Of a stretch of DNA of 64,000 nt, positions 1 to 10,877 are shown in pieces; position 1 is the stretch's first letter; each line of letters begins with the position of its first letter. The stretch spans positions 13,265,641-13,329,640 of the forward strand of contig CP034996.1 in the NCBI GenBank assembly GCA_004026145.2. Reading direction: 5' to 3'. The DNA comes from Takifugu bimaculatus. Its lineage: Eukaryota > Chordata > Actinopteri > Tetraodontiformes > Tetraodontidae. Made by a program: the position numbers and the translations under genes. Below the pieces are notes generated by a model that was not told where the DNA came from, searched no databases, and saw nothing but the letters and a program-made list of their open reading frames with translations.

Positions 1-488
1 ACAAAAAAGAAATGCAACTCGGAGAAGCGGTGAGGGGAGCCTTAAACTGGTGTGGATAAAGGAGGAAGGAGGCTACGCCGGCCGGGGGAGGAAAAAATCA
101 AATGTTCATCAGCTTCTGATGAAAAGTCATCACTAGGAAGCTACAGATGGATAGCTTTCAGAAACCCTCTCATTGTTTGTTTGGTCAGAAAAGAACGGCG
201 AGATGATACAAAAAAAAGCTATCACAGACCGTAAAATATTGGATATTATGTGTTTGATACCGTCTTACTGTCAAACAGAATAAATACCAACCTAAAATTG
301 CTGGCTTAGATACAGCAGCTACTCGAAAGTCCTTTTCTCAGAAACATTTTCTAAACCGAAAAGCTCATTTTCTACCCGGGTGTCCTGCAATACAGTGGGC
401 AAGAAAGGATACAGAAGTGTAAAGAAAGTGCATTAGGATACACGATAACATAAGTCCTGACATTTCTAATGCGTGAAAATATACGAGT

Positions 489-524
489 AAAGAAAGAAAG
501 AAAAAAGAAAGAGAGCGAGGAAGA
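489..524 (+). repeat. GAAA-rich stretch
   Basis: AAAGAAAGAAAGAAAAAAG followed by AAAGAGAGCGAGGAAG. Low complexity. Confidence 0.8.
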
Positions 525-1644
525 ATGATGGAAGCAGTTTGTTTTGAGTGGTTTACTAAATGAAGCCTGCCGCTGTGTCTGGCCTGGTGGCAGCCTCTTA
601 GTGCTCTTATTTGCCTTATTAATATGCATGCTAATGTACCTATTTTATGGCTCAACAGTTCTGATTCCCTTTAAAATCAATTATCCATCTGGTACACCCA
701 TACCTTGCCCAGGCTCATGTGTATTAATTTCAGCAAACATACATCGGGCGCAACACAATAAAGATAAATGCCTCGATTAGAGGCAGTAAACAAAGGAGCT
801 GGGGATGGCTTTAATGAGATTTGGCACAAAAGGAGCTTACACTTTCTTAAATAATGAGCTGTGGGTCCCCTTTTTTTTCCAAATGCAAATTATATAAAGG
901 AATGTTTCGCTGTCCTTGTTCCAATTTCATTTAGATAAGAATGTCTCCAAACAAGTCGGCTGTTAATATTCTCACATGAGTACATCGCCGCCTTGCTGCC
1001 GGCCATCTCCCAGTGGAGGCAGGAGTGCTGCCCTCGTTGCAGACACATTAGTCTGGTAATAAGTTCGGAAAACTTCGCCATGCTCGTTAAATACTTTCAT
1101 CAGATGAGGCGCAATCGAATGAGTCAGGTAGAGCTGACCGAACCACTTTGCCCAGTCCAACAAAACCACGAACAACTGTGTAATCAGGCTCATAGCTGGA
1201 AGGCATAATCATGAGACCCTGAGAGTTTATTAATCAATTTCACCATTAATTGACTGATGAGTGTCGGAAAACTGTTCGACCATCATTTAAAAAACTAAAA
1301 TGTGACGCCCCCCATCGCCGCTGTACGTCCTATGGCATTCCACTGACTTTGAAAGCTGTTTTAAATATTAGGTTACCTGACAGGAGATAAAAATGCATGA
1401 GTGTGGCTCTGCCTGCACCTGCTCCACGATGAGGGGGGGCGGGGGTGGGGGGTTACTCGCACAGCAAAACGAGTCTCTTACAATCGGCTGCGTGTCCCTT
1501 TTGCTTTTGAAGTAAAAAATAAATCTTTGATGTGAGGGCAAATCCATTTGGTCGGGTCGCACACACAAATTATATGCATAGGAAATGCAAAGGATGGACA
1601 GACTTACAGACCGAGAGATAGATGGATCGGGAGTGAGAGACAGT

Positions 1645-1655
1645 GGGGGGGGGGG
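1645..1655 (+). repeat. G11 homopolymer in purine-rich stretch
   Basis: Eleven G within GA-rich sequence spanning about 1590-1690. Confidence 0.9.
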
Positions 1656-2547
1656 CAAAGGGAGAGCGAGACAGATAGAGAGTGTGTAATAGTGTTAAAT
1701 AAAAAGGGCCACGGGCACGAGTGAGATGGTAATGAAGAGGGGTGGGCTAGCAGCTGAGGTCTCTGTAGATGAGATCCCTCACTGACACGTGTGTCCCCTT
1801 CATTACCCATTAGGGGGGGCACAGTGATGAATCCTTAATATGACATTACACCAATTTTCCTCTTCATTTAGCCTGATAATGTGCTGGTCTGCTACTATAT
1901 GCCCAGGGGCTGCCTGTACCAGACTTCACCAGAAATAGAGCAGAGATTGGCCAACGGTGGCACACCTGGAAGCGGCCTAATTAGGGCCAGCGTCCACCTA
2001 ATGGGGCTAGCTGGACGAGAGGCTGCATAAGTGGATTTTTTTAGAAGGTACCTTCTGATGAGTGAACACTGTTCAAATCAGGTTTCCCCTCTGTCCCTCT
2101 CCCCTTTAAACAATTCTGTTGTTTTTGGCTACCTCGTGTGTCATGAGTGCCTTCTCCTTGTTTCCCCAAGGTTATCTCCCCTGGTGGTACGTATCGCTTT
2201 ACACGCCCAGCTTTGTGGTCGCGCTGATGGCTCCACTTATTCCTGATGAGGCCTGTTGTGATTTCCTGAACACACTCTTTGCCAGTAGTAGTTTTCTAGA
2301 TTTCAGATCTGTTCCGTTTTAAAATGCAAATGCAGACGCTACAAGTCCCTGATGTCAGTGTTGTTGGTTCCATTCCCTGGGTTGAAGTCAATTCAGACTG
2401 CAATATCAATAAATATAAAATCCTACTTTCCATAACTAACTACATGTATAAGAACTATTAAGGATATATTAAACCTGGACATGACAGGCCTCTTCAGCAT
2501 GGTTTCACATTTCCATTTATATGAGAGGTGATGAAGGTAAGACTCAC

Positions 2548-2662
2548 TCAGCATGCCCATCCCCAGCATGAAGGCATCCATGGTGTAGGACAGACCCCTG
2601 GCTCGCCCTCGTGTACCCGGTGGAAACATCACCTCCTTGGGCTGGGCCTTCTTACATTCTAC
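2548..2662 (-). CDS. msi2: msi2 internal exon: end of RRM2 and start of C-terminal region
   Basis: The minus strand reads VECKKAQPKEVMFPPGTRGR, then ARGLSYTMDAFMLGMGML (38 codons plus one base, 115 bp). This matches the Musashi-2 segment that closes the second RRM and enters the C-terminal region. MFPPGTRGRARG separates it from Musashi-1, which as I remember it has a different linker here. The acceptor is ...CTACATAG before GTAGAATG, and the donor is GTGAGTCT directly after CTGA. The exon starts in phase 0, matching the phase-0 end of the preceding exon, and ends in phase 1 with A as the first base of a codon (probably Ser, where mammals have Gly). LSYTMD replaces mammalian LPYTMD. The acceptor has no ordinary polypyrimidine tract; a UG-rich array lies 19-46 nt upstream. 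Read-through into the intron would add about 41 codons before a stop near 2423. The identification is very secure; the a/b paralogue is not resolved. Confidence 0.96.
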
Positions 2663-2680
2663 CTATGTAGACAGACAAGA

Positions 2681-2708
2681 ACACACACACACACACAGAC
2701 ACACACAG
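2681..2708 (-). repeat. (UG)n array just upstream of the VECKK exon acceptor
   Basis: On the plus strand this is (AC)9 AG (AC)n. In the msi2 transcript it is UGUGUGUGUC followed by nine UG units, lying 19-46 nt before the exon at 2662. Only UUCUUGUCUGUCUACAUAG separates it from the exon, so the array takes the place of the usual pyrimidine tract. UG repeats at this position are known binding sites for TDP-43 and CELF proteins; regulation here is inference. Confidence 0.9.
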
Positions 2709-3242
2709 GCAAACCATTAGACTGTGTAGGGTACACAACCAGGCAGATCTGACAGGGCTGTCTCAGCTCTTTAAGGTGCTTTTCTATTTGACTTGCACAT
2801 CGCGGGATGTTTTCCGCAGAGAAAAACAAGTCTGAGTCAATCTGAGCACCTCACATTTTAGAGGGAAGTCTCTAAGGAAAACTTACAATCATGTTTCTCC
2901 TGCATTAAAGCAAAGGTTGTTGCTCCAGTGAGCATGTGCCCAATGCCTCTGGGAAATACAAGCTTAATTCTTTCCAAGAGTTTCTGAGACATCAAGGTAG
3001 GAGACTCTCTGTTCTGCAACGCTATTACCACGCTCTGGCTGTGTGGCAGCCTGCCCAGATCCTTTATGAAAGATATCGCTCTTTCTTCTAACACAGATTA
3101 ATCTCAAAAGTAATAATATCTCCTGACAGGATCTGTGCCGGCTCCTGTTGTTTCCTTTAACTCGGGCCTTGCTGAGGTGACGCGTTTAAACTCTAAAGGT
3201 GATCAATAAATGTGTGTTCAGTCTTTTCTGTTGTTTTGTTTT

Positions 3243-3255
3243 GGGGGGGGGGGGG
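3243..3255 (+). repeat. G13 homopolymer
   Basis: Thirteen consecutive G on the plus strand, C13 in msi2 sense, about 0.6 kb upstream of the VECKK exon. Confidence 0.92.
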
Positions 3256-6200
3256 TTGCGTGGTGTCTCTGCTGTTATTTGTGTCTGGGCCAGACTAAAC
3301 TCCCTGGTGTTTCCACAGTCCAATTCCACCTGAGCAGCATTCCTCATTTCCCTGTGTTTCTTTCTCTCATGCCGGTTCTCACACGTGGAGGTTTGTTCAT
3401 TTCCCATCTTGCAAGAGTGACATCTCCCCCTCCTACATCACACATATCAAATGAGGGATGTGACAGGGGCAGATGAGGAGAAGGAGGAAGATGAGAGCCC
3501 TATTTACCACGTATCTATCCTATCTCGATGAATTATAGAGAAGCTCATTCGGCTGACAAGGGTGGCTCGCTCTTGTGTCTGTTGGTTGTTCTTTGGTAGG
3601 ATGAGTCTGTGTTCGCCATGCTGCACAATCTATTTGCTCCACTGCCTGCTTGGCATCAGCCTGTCCATCTGTTTGTCTGTTTGCCTCCTGGCTCTCGCCC
3701 GCTTCTCCCTACTGCCTCCACTTAAGCAGAGCTTTCTCGGCTGCTGTGATTCACATGTCATCCTGGCCTGCTGCGCAAGACAGGCTCCTGCGCCGAGGCT
3801 GCGTACACCTCAACCAAGGTACAGCCTGGCATAAATACAAGACTCATGCAAGTCTGACAAGCCGGTGATGCACATTAATATTCACTGACACGTGCTCAAA
3901 CATGCATGCTGGTGGCTGCTGCACTTCTGCAGGAAAAGGAGCCAAACATTGCGTCCTGTATTGGGGGAAAAAACTCCGTAATAGTTTGTGTATTTAACAA
4001 TCTTTTCTGTTTACACAGGAGTGAAGTATTTGGTTTGGTGTCAGAGTTGGCTGGTTTCAATTTATTCGCAAACTTTATGAGACAATCAATGTATTTTTGA
4101 GCACCAGTGATTTTTTTGTAAATAACTCAATAATGACACGGACAAGATGGAACATCGATTTTCTGGTTCAGAAAAATACAGAACTAGATTTCAAACTCTG
4201 GCTGTCGAGTCTGGACTTGGCAAGAATGAAAAGGCCTTTATCCAGTGAATGTATGATGACAGGAATTAGAGCCTTCTATAAGAAGTTGCCAAATCAACAG
4301 AGGTACGCATTTCTCACACAGTCTTCTTCCTGTCAAGTGAAGGAGCCATTTAAAGAAAGCATCACTGAACATCTCCAAAAATAAGCACTAAAAACTAAGC
4401 AATCAAAATAAAATCAATGGCAACATGGAAGGGCCTGTCAAGTTCTCCAGTAGCTCCCAAGGCATCAGGGTGGTTGGACTCCCAGCCGGCCTGCCGGGAC
4501 CCTCGCAGCACCAGGACGTGAGTCATGCCTACATGCTCAAAAAGGCAGCACTTTGATATTCAGAGAGAGGGCTCCTTGTCAGGGATTCACAACCAGTCAG
4601 GAGTCAGGGTCCGTGATGCTGCGAGGGTGTGGGTGTTCACCTGCTTCAAGCACAGACGAGTGTGTGAGTGAGAGCTTTTAAGAGGGAGCGAAGTCAAAGA
4701 TGGGAGAACAGAGAGGATGCGGAGGCGAGTCAGAGGCTGACAGTGAGCTGGGCAAAGGTTAAACCGTTGTCGATGCAGAGATTCAAATGTTGCCCGGTGG
4801 AGAGTTTCGCTGGCTTCACCTTTCTCCCTGAGTAAATAGTAAATTCAGCAAAAAGAAAATAAACAAAGAAAAAAAAATCAGCCGTTTGTAAAACAGCTGA
4901 GAATTGACAATTCTTTCATGTTGGGATAAAGTATAAAGCAGCTTCTGTTTTCAGGTGCAGGTGCTGTGAGACAGAATGAAGGGAAGCACTTCATTTATGA
5001 CCTTTTCAATACGTCTCCTATACATATTAACCTTGCAGGTGTAATAGGAGGGTATAGGAGGGACGGGCTGGCAATGGCTGTCCTTCAGGGATGAGCGTTG
5101 GGGGTGCAGCCTGCGTCTGTGTTTGTGTAGTGGGGGAGGAGTTAATTTACTATTCACTGCGGTAGTGAATGGATTCCATCAGTAGACCGCCAGACTGAAT
5201 AAAGAAAATGGCGTGATTCATTTACTGCAGCTCTCACTGCCAGCTGAACAGACAAACACACAAATCTCATGTTTCTACATGCGCAATCCGCGATCAGCCA
5301 TTGTTGGATGGACTCATTTCATTTGGAAATAGGGATTCAAACAAAGTATTGGGTTAAAACGGCACCTTTAAAGTCTTTCCCCTGGTGAAAAATGTCTGAA
5401 TCTAGCGCGCTACTGTAGTGCTGTTTATTATTCTGACACGTTTTGACCAGCGCATGTGAAATTTAATGACAAAGGACTATTTTTTCCGACTTAAATTCTT
5501 CATCAGTGTGTCGGGGACGGGAAAAAAAGTCTGGTTTTCTCTGATCAATGAGAGCGCTGGAAACAAACACTGGACAAGCCGTGAAGGACACGTGTGTGCA
5601 TTAATGCCTGATGGGATCATGCGCCACGGATTTCTTTTGTTTGGGAATCAATGGAAGAAACTTGCATTCATTTCTGTTGAATGACAGGGGTTCTCCTCTC
5701 AAACCTGGGAGTTATTTTTTGGAGTAAGAAGATCCAAAGACCCCACACGGACCAACGAGAGACAACGCTGGACTCAACAGCTGCTCCCGTTGAGACAATA
5801 AATGTGTGTAACAGTTCAGCAACGACTCCTGTTAACTGGGACTGTGCTGAGTTTTTGTGTTTTGTGCATACTGGGCCAGAGGAGAAGCCTTTCCTTTATC
5901 TGCGAGCTCTCAAAACACCACTTTTAATAAGGCAATAGAAAAGTGATTAAAAAACAATTTTATACAAACCCATAAAATAATGAGTAATGTATCGCAACGA
6001 TTACACGCGTTATATATGTTTTATCTACCGTAGCAGTGTCCTGAAATCAGCTTTTAAGAGCAAAAAACATTATTTTAAAATAAATGACCCTAACCACTAC
6101 CTATAAACGGACTTTTAGTCTAAAGAGTATCGGTGGGATACGGTTTGGAGTGTGACTTTATGACCTCTGGGGAGCAGTGGGCTGAAAAGCCATGTGAGAT

Positions 6201-8189
6201 GGACTATATTTACAGCCGAACATTCTGCACTATTTTACCCATGCTCGGTAATAAAAATAATAATGTAGGACATTTTGAGAAAAGCTGAACGGTGCCTTCA
6301 ATGGCCGACAATCTTACAGTAGCCATTATCTCTCCCGTGCATGGTTATGTAAAAAGATACTGTCAATGAAGTCAATTTGAAGAGCAGGTGCTGCCTGTTG
6401 TGCTTAAACACGGGAGCGTTCCCGGCCTCCCTGAGAGACACATTCAAAAGTCATCATCACGTTAACGTCCAATTGTTTCCATCACTTCTTCAATCAGCAG
6501 ATCTGAACATCTTCCTGTTTTTATGGAACATCCTGGAGGGCAGAGTGTGAAGTGGATTTCCACCGCCTTCATCCCTCAAAGTGTTTCTTCTTCAATGATG
6601 GGTAAACATCCAATTACTTACAGTCCAGACCTTGGAAGGAAGTGCTCCATAAGGGACTAAAGACAGCGGAGGGCGGTCCTACTGCCTTATTAACTGTTTG
6701 ATGTTCAAACACTGTAGGATTTGACTCTCCAAAATATTTTACATAACCTCGGGACTCAAAGTTTCCATTTTTCCAAATCTACTGACTGTTAGAAACGAGT
6801 CCGGGGGTAATTTATAAAATATCCTCTTCGTGAGAAGGATGCGAATTTTAATGTGCATCAGCAGCACACCTGATTGGTTTGCAGCAAAACAGGTACAGCT
6901 GGCACTCGCTCACTCAGGATGAGTCTAATTAAAAGAAATTATGTTTGGTTAGCTGATCACAGGGAAGCTACTATATATAGCAGGGTAGGACCATCCTGAT
7001 CACATCCATGCCTCGGTGAACTGCGTGGTTCGGGTCCTCCAGTCGCTCAGACAGTTTTTCCAGGATCAAAAATGATTTGAAGTCCACGACAGGTTAGACA
7101 CCCGGGCACGATTATTGAGGTGAAATGGAATACACTGGGAGTGATGGTGGTTTCCTAGCAGTGGAGTTACAAGTTCAGGTGTTGCAGCCTCACTATCAAC
7201 AAGAACACAAGTGATGCTTCATTTTAATGTTTAAATTTAATGTTTAGATTCCTCAACTTGCTCGACTGGTCACTTGACCCGACGCTAAACCGGCAACTTT
7301 GGCTTACTGGCATTTACATTAGATGTGACAACAACTGATAATCTAAAGCACCTTTGAGTTCCACAGATTATTAAAAATATCTTCTGAGAAATCTATTATT
7401 ACCTTAAAATCAGTTATTAAACATTTCTTCTAAGCATAAAATTGGTCCTTGACAACAATTTGATTTATTTTGAGTGTTTTTAACCACAGTGAGAGACACT
7501 AATCTGTTTCAGTTGGCTGTGGGATGGTAATTTATCATTGACAATAGACACTAGTTGGCTTTAGTTAACGTGGTTACTTTTATTAAATGTTTTAGCTAAA
7601 ACACAAAATCAGGGGCGACTAAATGAAAGATTGTTGAGATATTGCGATCAAAACAAGGTGGAGCTGTAAATGTGGCAGCAAAAATTAAACTGAATGAAGG
7701 AATGTTTCCTAAAAGCCTTCGGCGAGGTTAAAGGTGCTTCTGCTAACTTTGCTAATCATTTCCTTTTTGAAGCAGAATGTGCTACACACTTACCATTAAA
7801 AAGAGGCACACTGAATAACAAATCCAACCCGACGTCACGATGTTATCGAAAACATAGCGGCCACGGAACTTTCTTTCAAAACTTTTAGAATACAATATAT
7901 GGAGCACACCTCTGTGTATATATTAAAGTCTGACGTCTCTGTGCATTAGTCCATGAGTGGAGCAGTCAGAGCTTCAGCTGCTCCTAAGTGCAGTAATTGG
8001 TGGGTCGCGTCAGAAAGACACAGTGAGAAATTGACGACTAACAGGAAATTCCTCCCTCCGGTTGTGATGATTTGCCACTGTTGAATATTAAAAATGACAC
8101 ATTAAAGAACATTACCTCCAAGCACTTGACTAGAACCAATGTGAGTCCATTTTAATGGCACACTGCCCGCTCATTAGAGCCGGTCCTTG

Positions 8190-8215
8190 GTAGGTATTAT
8201 TAGTAGGTATTATTA
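8190..8215 (+). repeat. 13-bp tandem duplication
   Basis: GTAGGTATTATTA occurs twice in direct succession (8190-8202, 8203-8215), probably a replication-slippage duplication. Confidence 0.9.
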
Positions 8216-9924
8216 TGTATTAGCAGGATGGGGGAGTGATGGAGAAACTGCGGTCGAGAAAAATGGGATTTGCTACCTTTTGGAAGCTGGAGTAAGGTTT
8301 TATCTGGCTAAAGCGTGATACAGATATTCTATGTGGAAACCACAGATGTGATTAACTGTCAAGCTGTCTTCTGCGCATTGATTTTTCTACTCCAAAATAT
8401 TTACTGGTTTTAATACAAGTGTCGGTACAGCTATAGTTAAAGAATGATTTTATAATCTATGGTGCCGGGCAGGATAATCCATACTTTTATTACCACTGCA
8501 GTTGCTACAGCCGGATGGTCTCCAGAGGTGAGAGCACTGTGAAAGTCTCTGCAGCTTGTGAGGCAAGATGAACACTTGCTAAGCAGCGCCCTTGTTTTTA
8601 ATTATACATTAGGCTGAACTCACAGTGACAGTGAGTAGGTACTGCTGACAGTTGGGCCTTGGTGGCACAAGAACACAGGGTGACTGACTGAGTCACTAAA
8701 AGGTCCTGTCACTCACATCAGAGTGGGCATTGACCCTCTATGCTGCCAGAGGCCTCCAGAGATTGGGTAGGGAGAAGGTGGGGTGCCCTGTACATCCACA
8801 ACCCTCCTAGCAGGATGGAATTTCTGTCCGCATCAATTATTCAAGAACCATCTTAGATAACACTCGCCGCGCAGATGGATGAGGTCTATTTCTGTATGGT
8901 ACTTCATAAAGATGAAGACATGAGGCATTTTTTATTTTCTGTGCTGGCACTTCAGATAGTGGATAACCAGTGCTCTCCTCTGTGGGACTGAGGTAGGGAA
9001 GAGGTGCTTGGAAAATGCCCTTTGCACACTTGACACTCTTTTACCTTGTATTTTCCCCACGCATACCAGGAGATTCAATGTACAGTTTCCAACAGGGAGC
9101 CTTACAGAGGTGACAAGAGCCTGAGGAACTTCACCTTTGCTCTGGCCTTGCACACTGTCCCCTCCATGAACCACATCTTTGTGATGTCTGGGACTCCCAG
9201 ATGGATTTAAAAAACAGACATGTGTCAGGAAAACTGCTTTAAAATAAGTGAAACATCACGTCAGAAATGCTTCAGATAAAAAGGGCTTAATGCAACTGTA
9301 TGCTCGATACAGTGATTCAGTGATTTGAAAAGAAATTACAAATTGCTTTTATAATGAATAATTGGTAAAAGGTAACTCAGACACAATTATAAGCAGAGAT
9401 TTCTGAATATGGATTAAAGGTCTAACTGCAGCAGTGTGATCTAATTTCACTGTTTTTAAAGCCAAGCACACGCAGCAGTAAGTACTGTATTAACTCTATT
9501 CGTACCTCATCCTGATGCCACTGTGGCCACAGAGCGATGGAGACATGTCAAAGGACCTGGGATGTTTGATTTTGACACAGGATCCTGTTATGCACATATA
9601 GTTCTTTCCTGTGATGGTGCTCAGAAGCACATACTGGGACATATACGGGGTCATATGTGACCTGGGCTGGTCCCTGGAGGACGTGGTTCTACTACACTGG
9701 TCCTGTCACTCACATAGCCAGTCCATCAGCCAGTTTCAGAAGAATGCTTGAAGACAAGCAGGACGGAAAGGAGCCCGACTGAACGGCAGTAAGACAAGTA
9801 TTCCCTCCAGTCAATCACAGTCCACCGAAATGCTCAATGATGCGCGATGTCTCCAGAGGAGCGCAGGGTGGAAATGGGTGAAAGAGGACCCAATGTCACA
9901 CTTGCTATACCGATATCTGCGGCC

Positions 9925-9943
9925 GTCAATTATCATAATTGAC
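9925..9943. promoter_or_regulatory. Palindromic pair of homeodomain-like sites
   Basis: GTCAATTAT, one central C, then ATAATTGAC: 9-bp perfect arms around one base. CAATTA/TAATTG are core homeodomain recognition sequences. The block sits in otherwise non-repetitive sequence, preceded by GCGGCCG and followed by GTGATGGGCGCC. Binding is inference. Confidence 0.4.
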
Positions 9944-10145
9944 GTGATGGGCGCCACTGAATTCTGTAGGAGCCTTTTCAGTGGCAATTTTAGTAAATGG
10001 AAAAGCATCACTGAGACACTGTGGAAGGTGTTAATCCCTGACTAATGAACTCCACCTCTGCCAGTAACTTCCCGCTGCATCCCTGGACATCTCCACCTGC
10101 GAGTGTTCATCTGCACAGGCTGAAACACACAAACACTGACAGGGG

Positions 10146-10185
10146 CGCACGTACGCACATGCACGCACGCACACACGCACACACG

Positions 10186-10253
<68 letters not shown>
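10146..10253 (-). repeat. Long CA/TG microsatellite, (UG)n in transcript sense
   Basis: The stretch 10190-10253 is an uninterrupted CA dinucleotide run of about 32 units on the plus strand. An imperfect GCAC/GCACAC flank extends it to 10146. In msi2 sense it is a (UG)n array beginning 218 nt downstream of the donor at 10470. Likely highly length-polymorphic. All open frames through it (Thr-His, Cys-Val) are artefacts. Confidence 0.95.
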
Positions 10254-10257
<4 letters not shown>

Positions 10258-10396
10258 CTCCAGGATGAGAAGCCAGTGGTGTGCACTGCCCACAAACCGT
10301 GAAATTGTGTGGCTGAGTTCTGCCTGTCAGGCTGAGGAACAGGAGAGTGGAGCCTGTCCCTCTTTTTCTGAATCCCCGACTTATGTGCACACGTAT

Positions 10397-10425
10397 GCGC
10401 GCACACACACACACACACATACACA
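10397..10425 (-). repeat. Short CA/TG array close to the GFGF exon donor
   Basis: Nine AC units at 10402-10419 plus imperfect flanks. In transcript sense this is (UG)9 starting 52 nt after the exon end at 10471, between the donor and the longer array at 10146-10253. Confidence 0.9.
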
Positions 10426-10470
10426 AGTGCACGGACAAATAAATTATTTGAATAAAATAAGTGGACTTAC

Positions 10471-10553
10471 CATTTTGTTATTGATTTCATGAAAGTGAAT
10501 TTCACAGACTTTCTCTACGATGTCTTCATTCTCAAAAGTTATGAAACCAAATC
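10471..10553 (-). CDS. msi2: msi2 internal exon: RRM2 RNP1 and C-terminal half
   Basis: The minus strand reads GFGFITF, ENEDIVEKVCEIHF, HEINNKM (83 bp, starting in phase 1 and ending in phase 0). With the Arg that ends the upstream exon this makes the RNP1 octamer RGFGFITF of the second RRM. Its two aromatic Phe residues stack on RNA bases, and the following residues form the second helix and the strand after it. Musashi proteins bind UAG-containing motifs in mRNA 3' UTRs and repress or activate translation in stem and neural progenitor cells. The acceptor is CTACGTAG behind a clear pyrimidine-rich tract; the donor is ATG followed by GTAAGT, close to ideal. Mammalian MSI2 has Val where Ile is seen in ITF and EDIVEK; both are conservative changes. 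The downstream intron holds two (UG)n arrays in transcript sense. The remainder of the open frame around this exon is intron. Confidence 0.97.
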
Positions 10554-10825
10554 CTACGTAGAGAGAAACAGAGAAGGGAGGGGAGAAAGGGAGAGAATGA
10601 GTTATTGAGGAGAACTCGAGCCACTCGAAGAAAATGCACCACAAGATTGAATATTATCAAGCGCCAGATCCCAGAAACTACAGTAGGAGAGCACATCTGC
10701 AAAGAACAAGTGAACAAGACAGACATTGTCCCCTTTAAATCAGAAATTTGATGAAATCTGCCACATTATTAAGGGCACTCGAGGACCCCTTCTACAAAAA
10801 GACGACGGAAAAACAGCACAAAGCT

Positions 10826-10877
10826 CATTTAATGAGATTCAGGCAGCGAGGGCCCAGCATCTGAATTTCATTAAATG
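10826..10877. repeat. Hairpin-forming inverted repeat, 17-bp arms, 18-nt loop
   Basis: The left arm is CATTTAATGAGATTCAG (10826-10842) and the right arm CTGAATTTCATTAAATG (10861-10877). They are reverse complements except at one position, which is a G·U pair on the plus strand and an A·C mismatch on the minus strand. The loop (10843-10860) is GC-rich (GCAGCGAGGGCCCAGCAT). It lies about 270-320 nt upstream of the GFGF exon acceptor. The arms contain homeodomain-like TTAAT/ATTAA. Confidence 0.85.

Larger units (their letters stand above)
1..2547 (-). other. msi2: msi2 intron downstream of the VECKK exon (partial)
   Basis: This is non-coding sequence after the 2548 donor in msi2 sense, cut by the window edge. 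It holds a GAAA-rich stretch (489-524), a G11 run (1645-1655) in a purine-rich block, and octamer-like ATGCAAAT motifs near 883 and 2324. A near-palindrome around CCTAATTAGG lies near 1977. I looked for the next Musashi exon (YPNF...YQFPG type) on the minus strand and found none. Short open frames here show no codon logic or known domain. Confidence 0.7.
2663..10470 (-). other. msi2: msi2 intron between the RRM2 GFGF exon and the VECKK exon (7,808 bp)
   Basis: The borders are GTAAGT (minus strand, at 10470) and ATAG (at 2663). Both ends carry CA/TG dinucleotide arrays, annotated separately. The interior is AT-rich with no open frame above about 95 codons. It includes G13 at 3243-3255, a 13-bp duplication at 8190-8215 and a homeodomain-like palindrome at 9925-9943. 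No transposon ends or reverse-transcriptase or transposase fragments were recognised. Confidence 0.85.

Noticed and set aside
1..2547. Search for the downstream Musashi exon (YPNF...YQFPG type)
   Set aside because: No matching minus-strand sequence with splice borders was found; it probably lies before the window.
4499..4628. 12-bp inverted repeat (ACCCTCGCAGCA and its complement) 106 nt apart
   Set aside because: With such a long spacer a 12-bp match is expected about once by chance in a window this size.
10031..10438. 135-codon minus-strand frame and overlapping frames with long Cys-Val or Thr-His runs
   Set aside because: They are translations of the CA/TG microsatellite.
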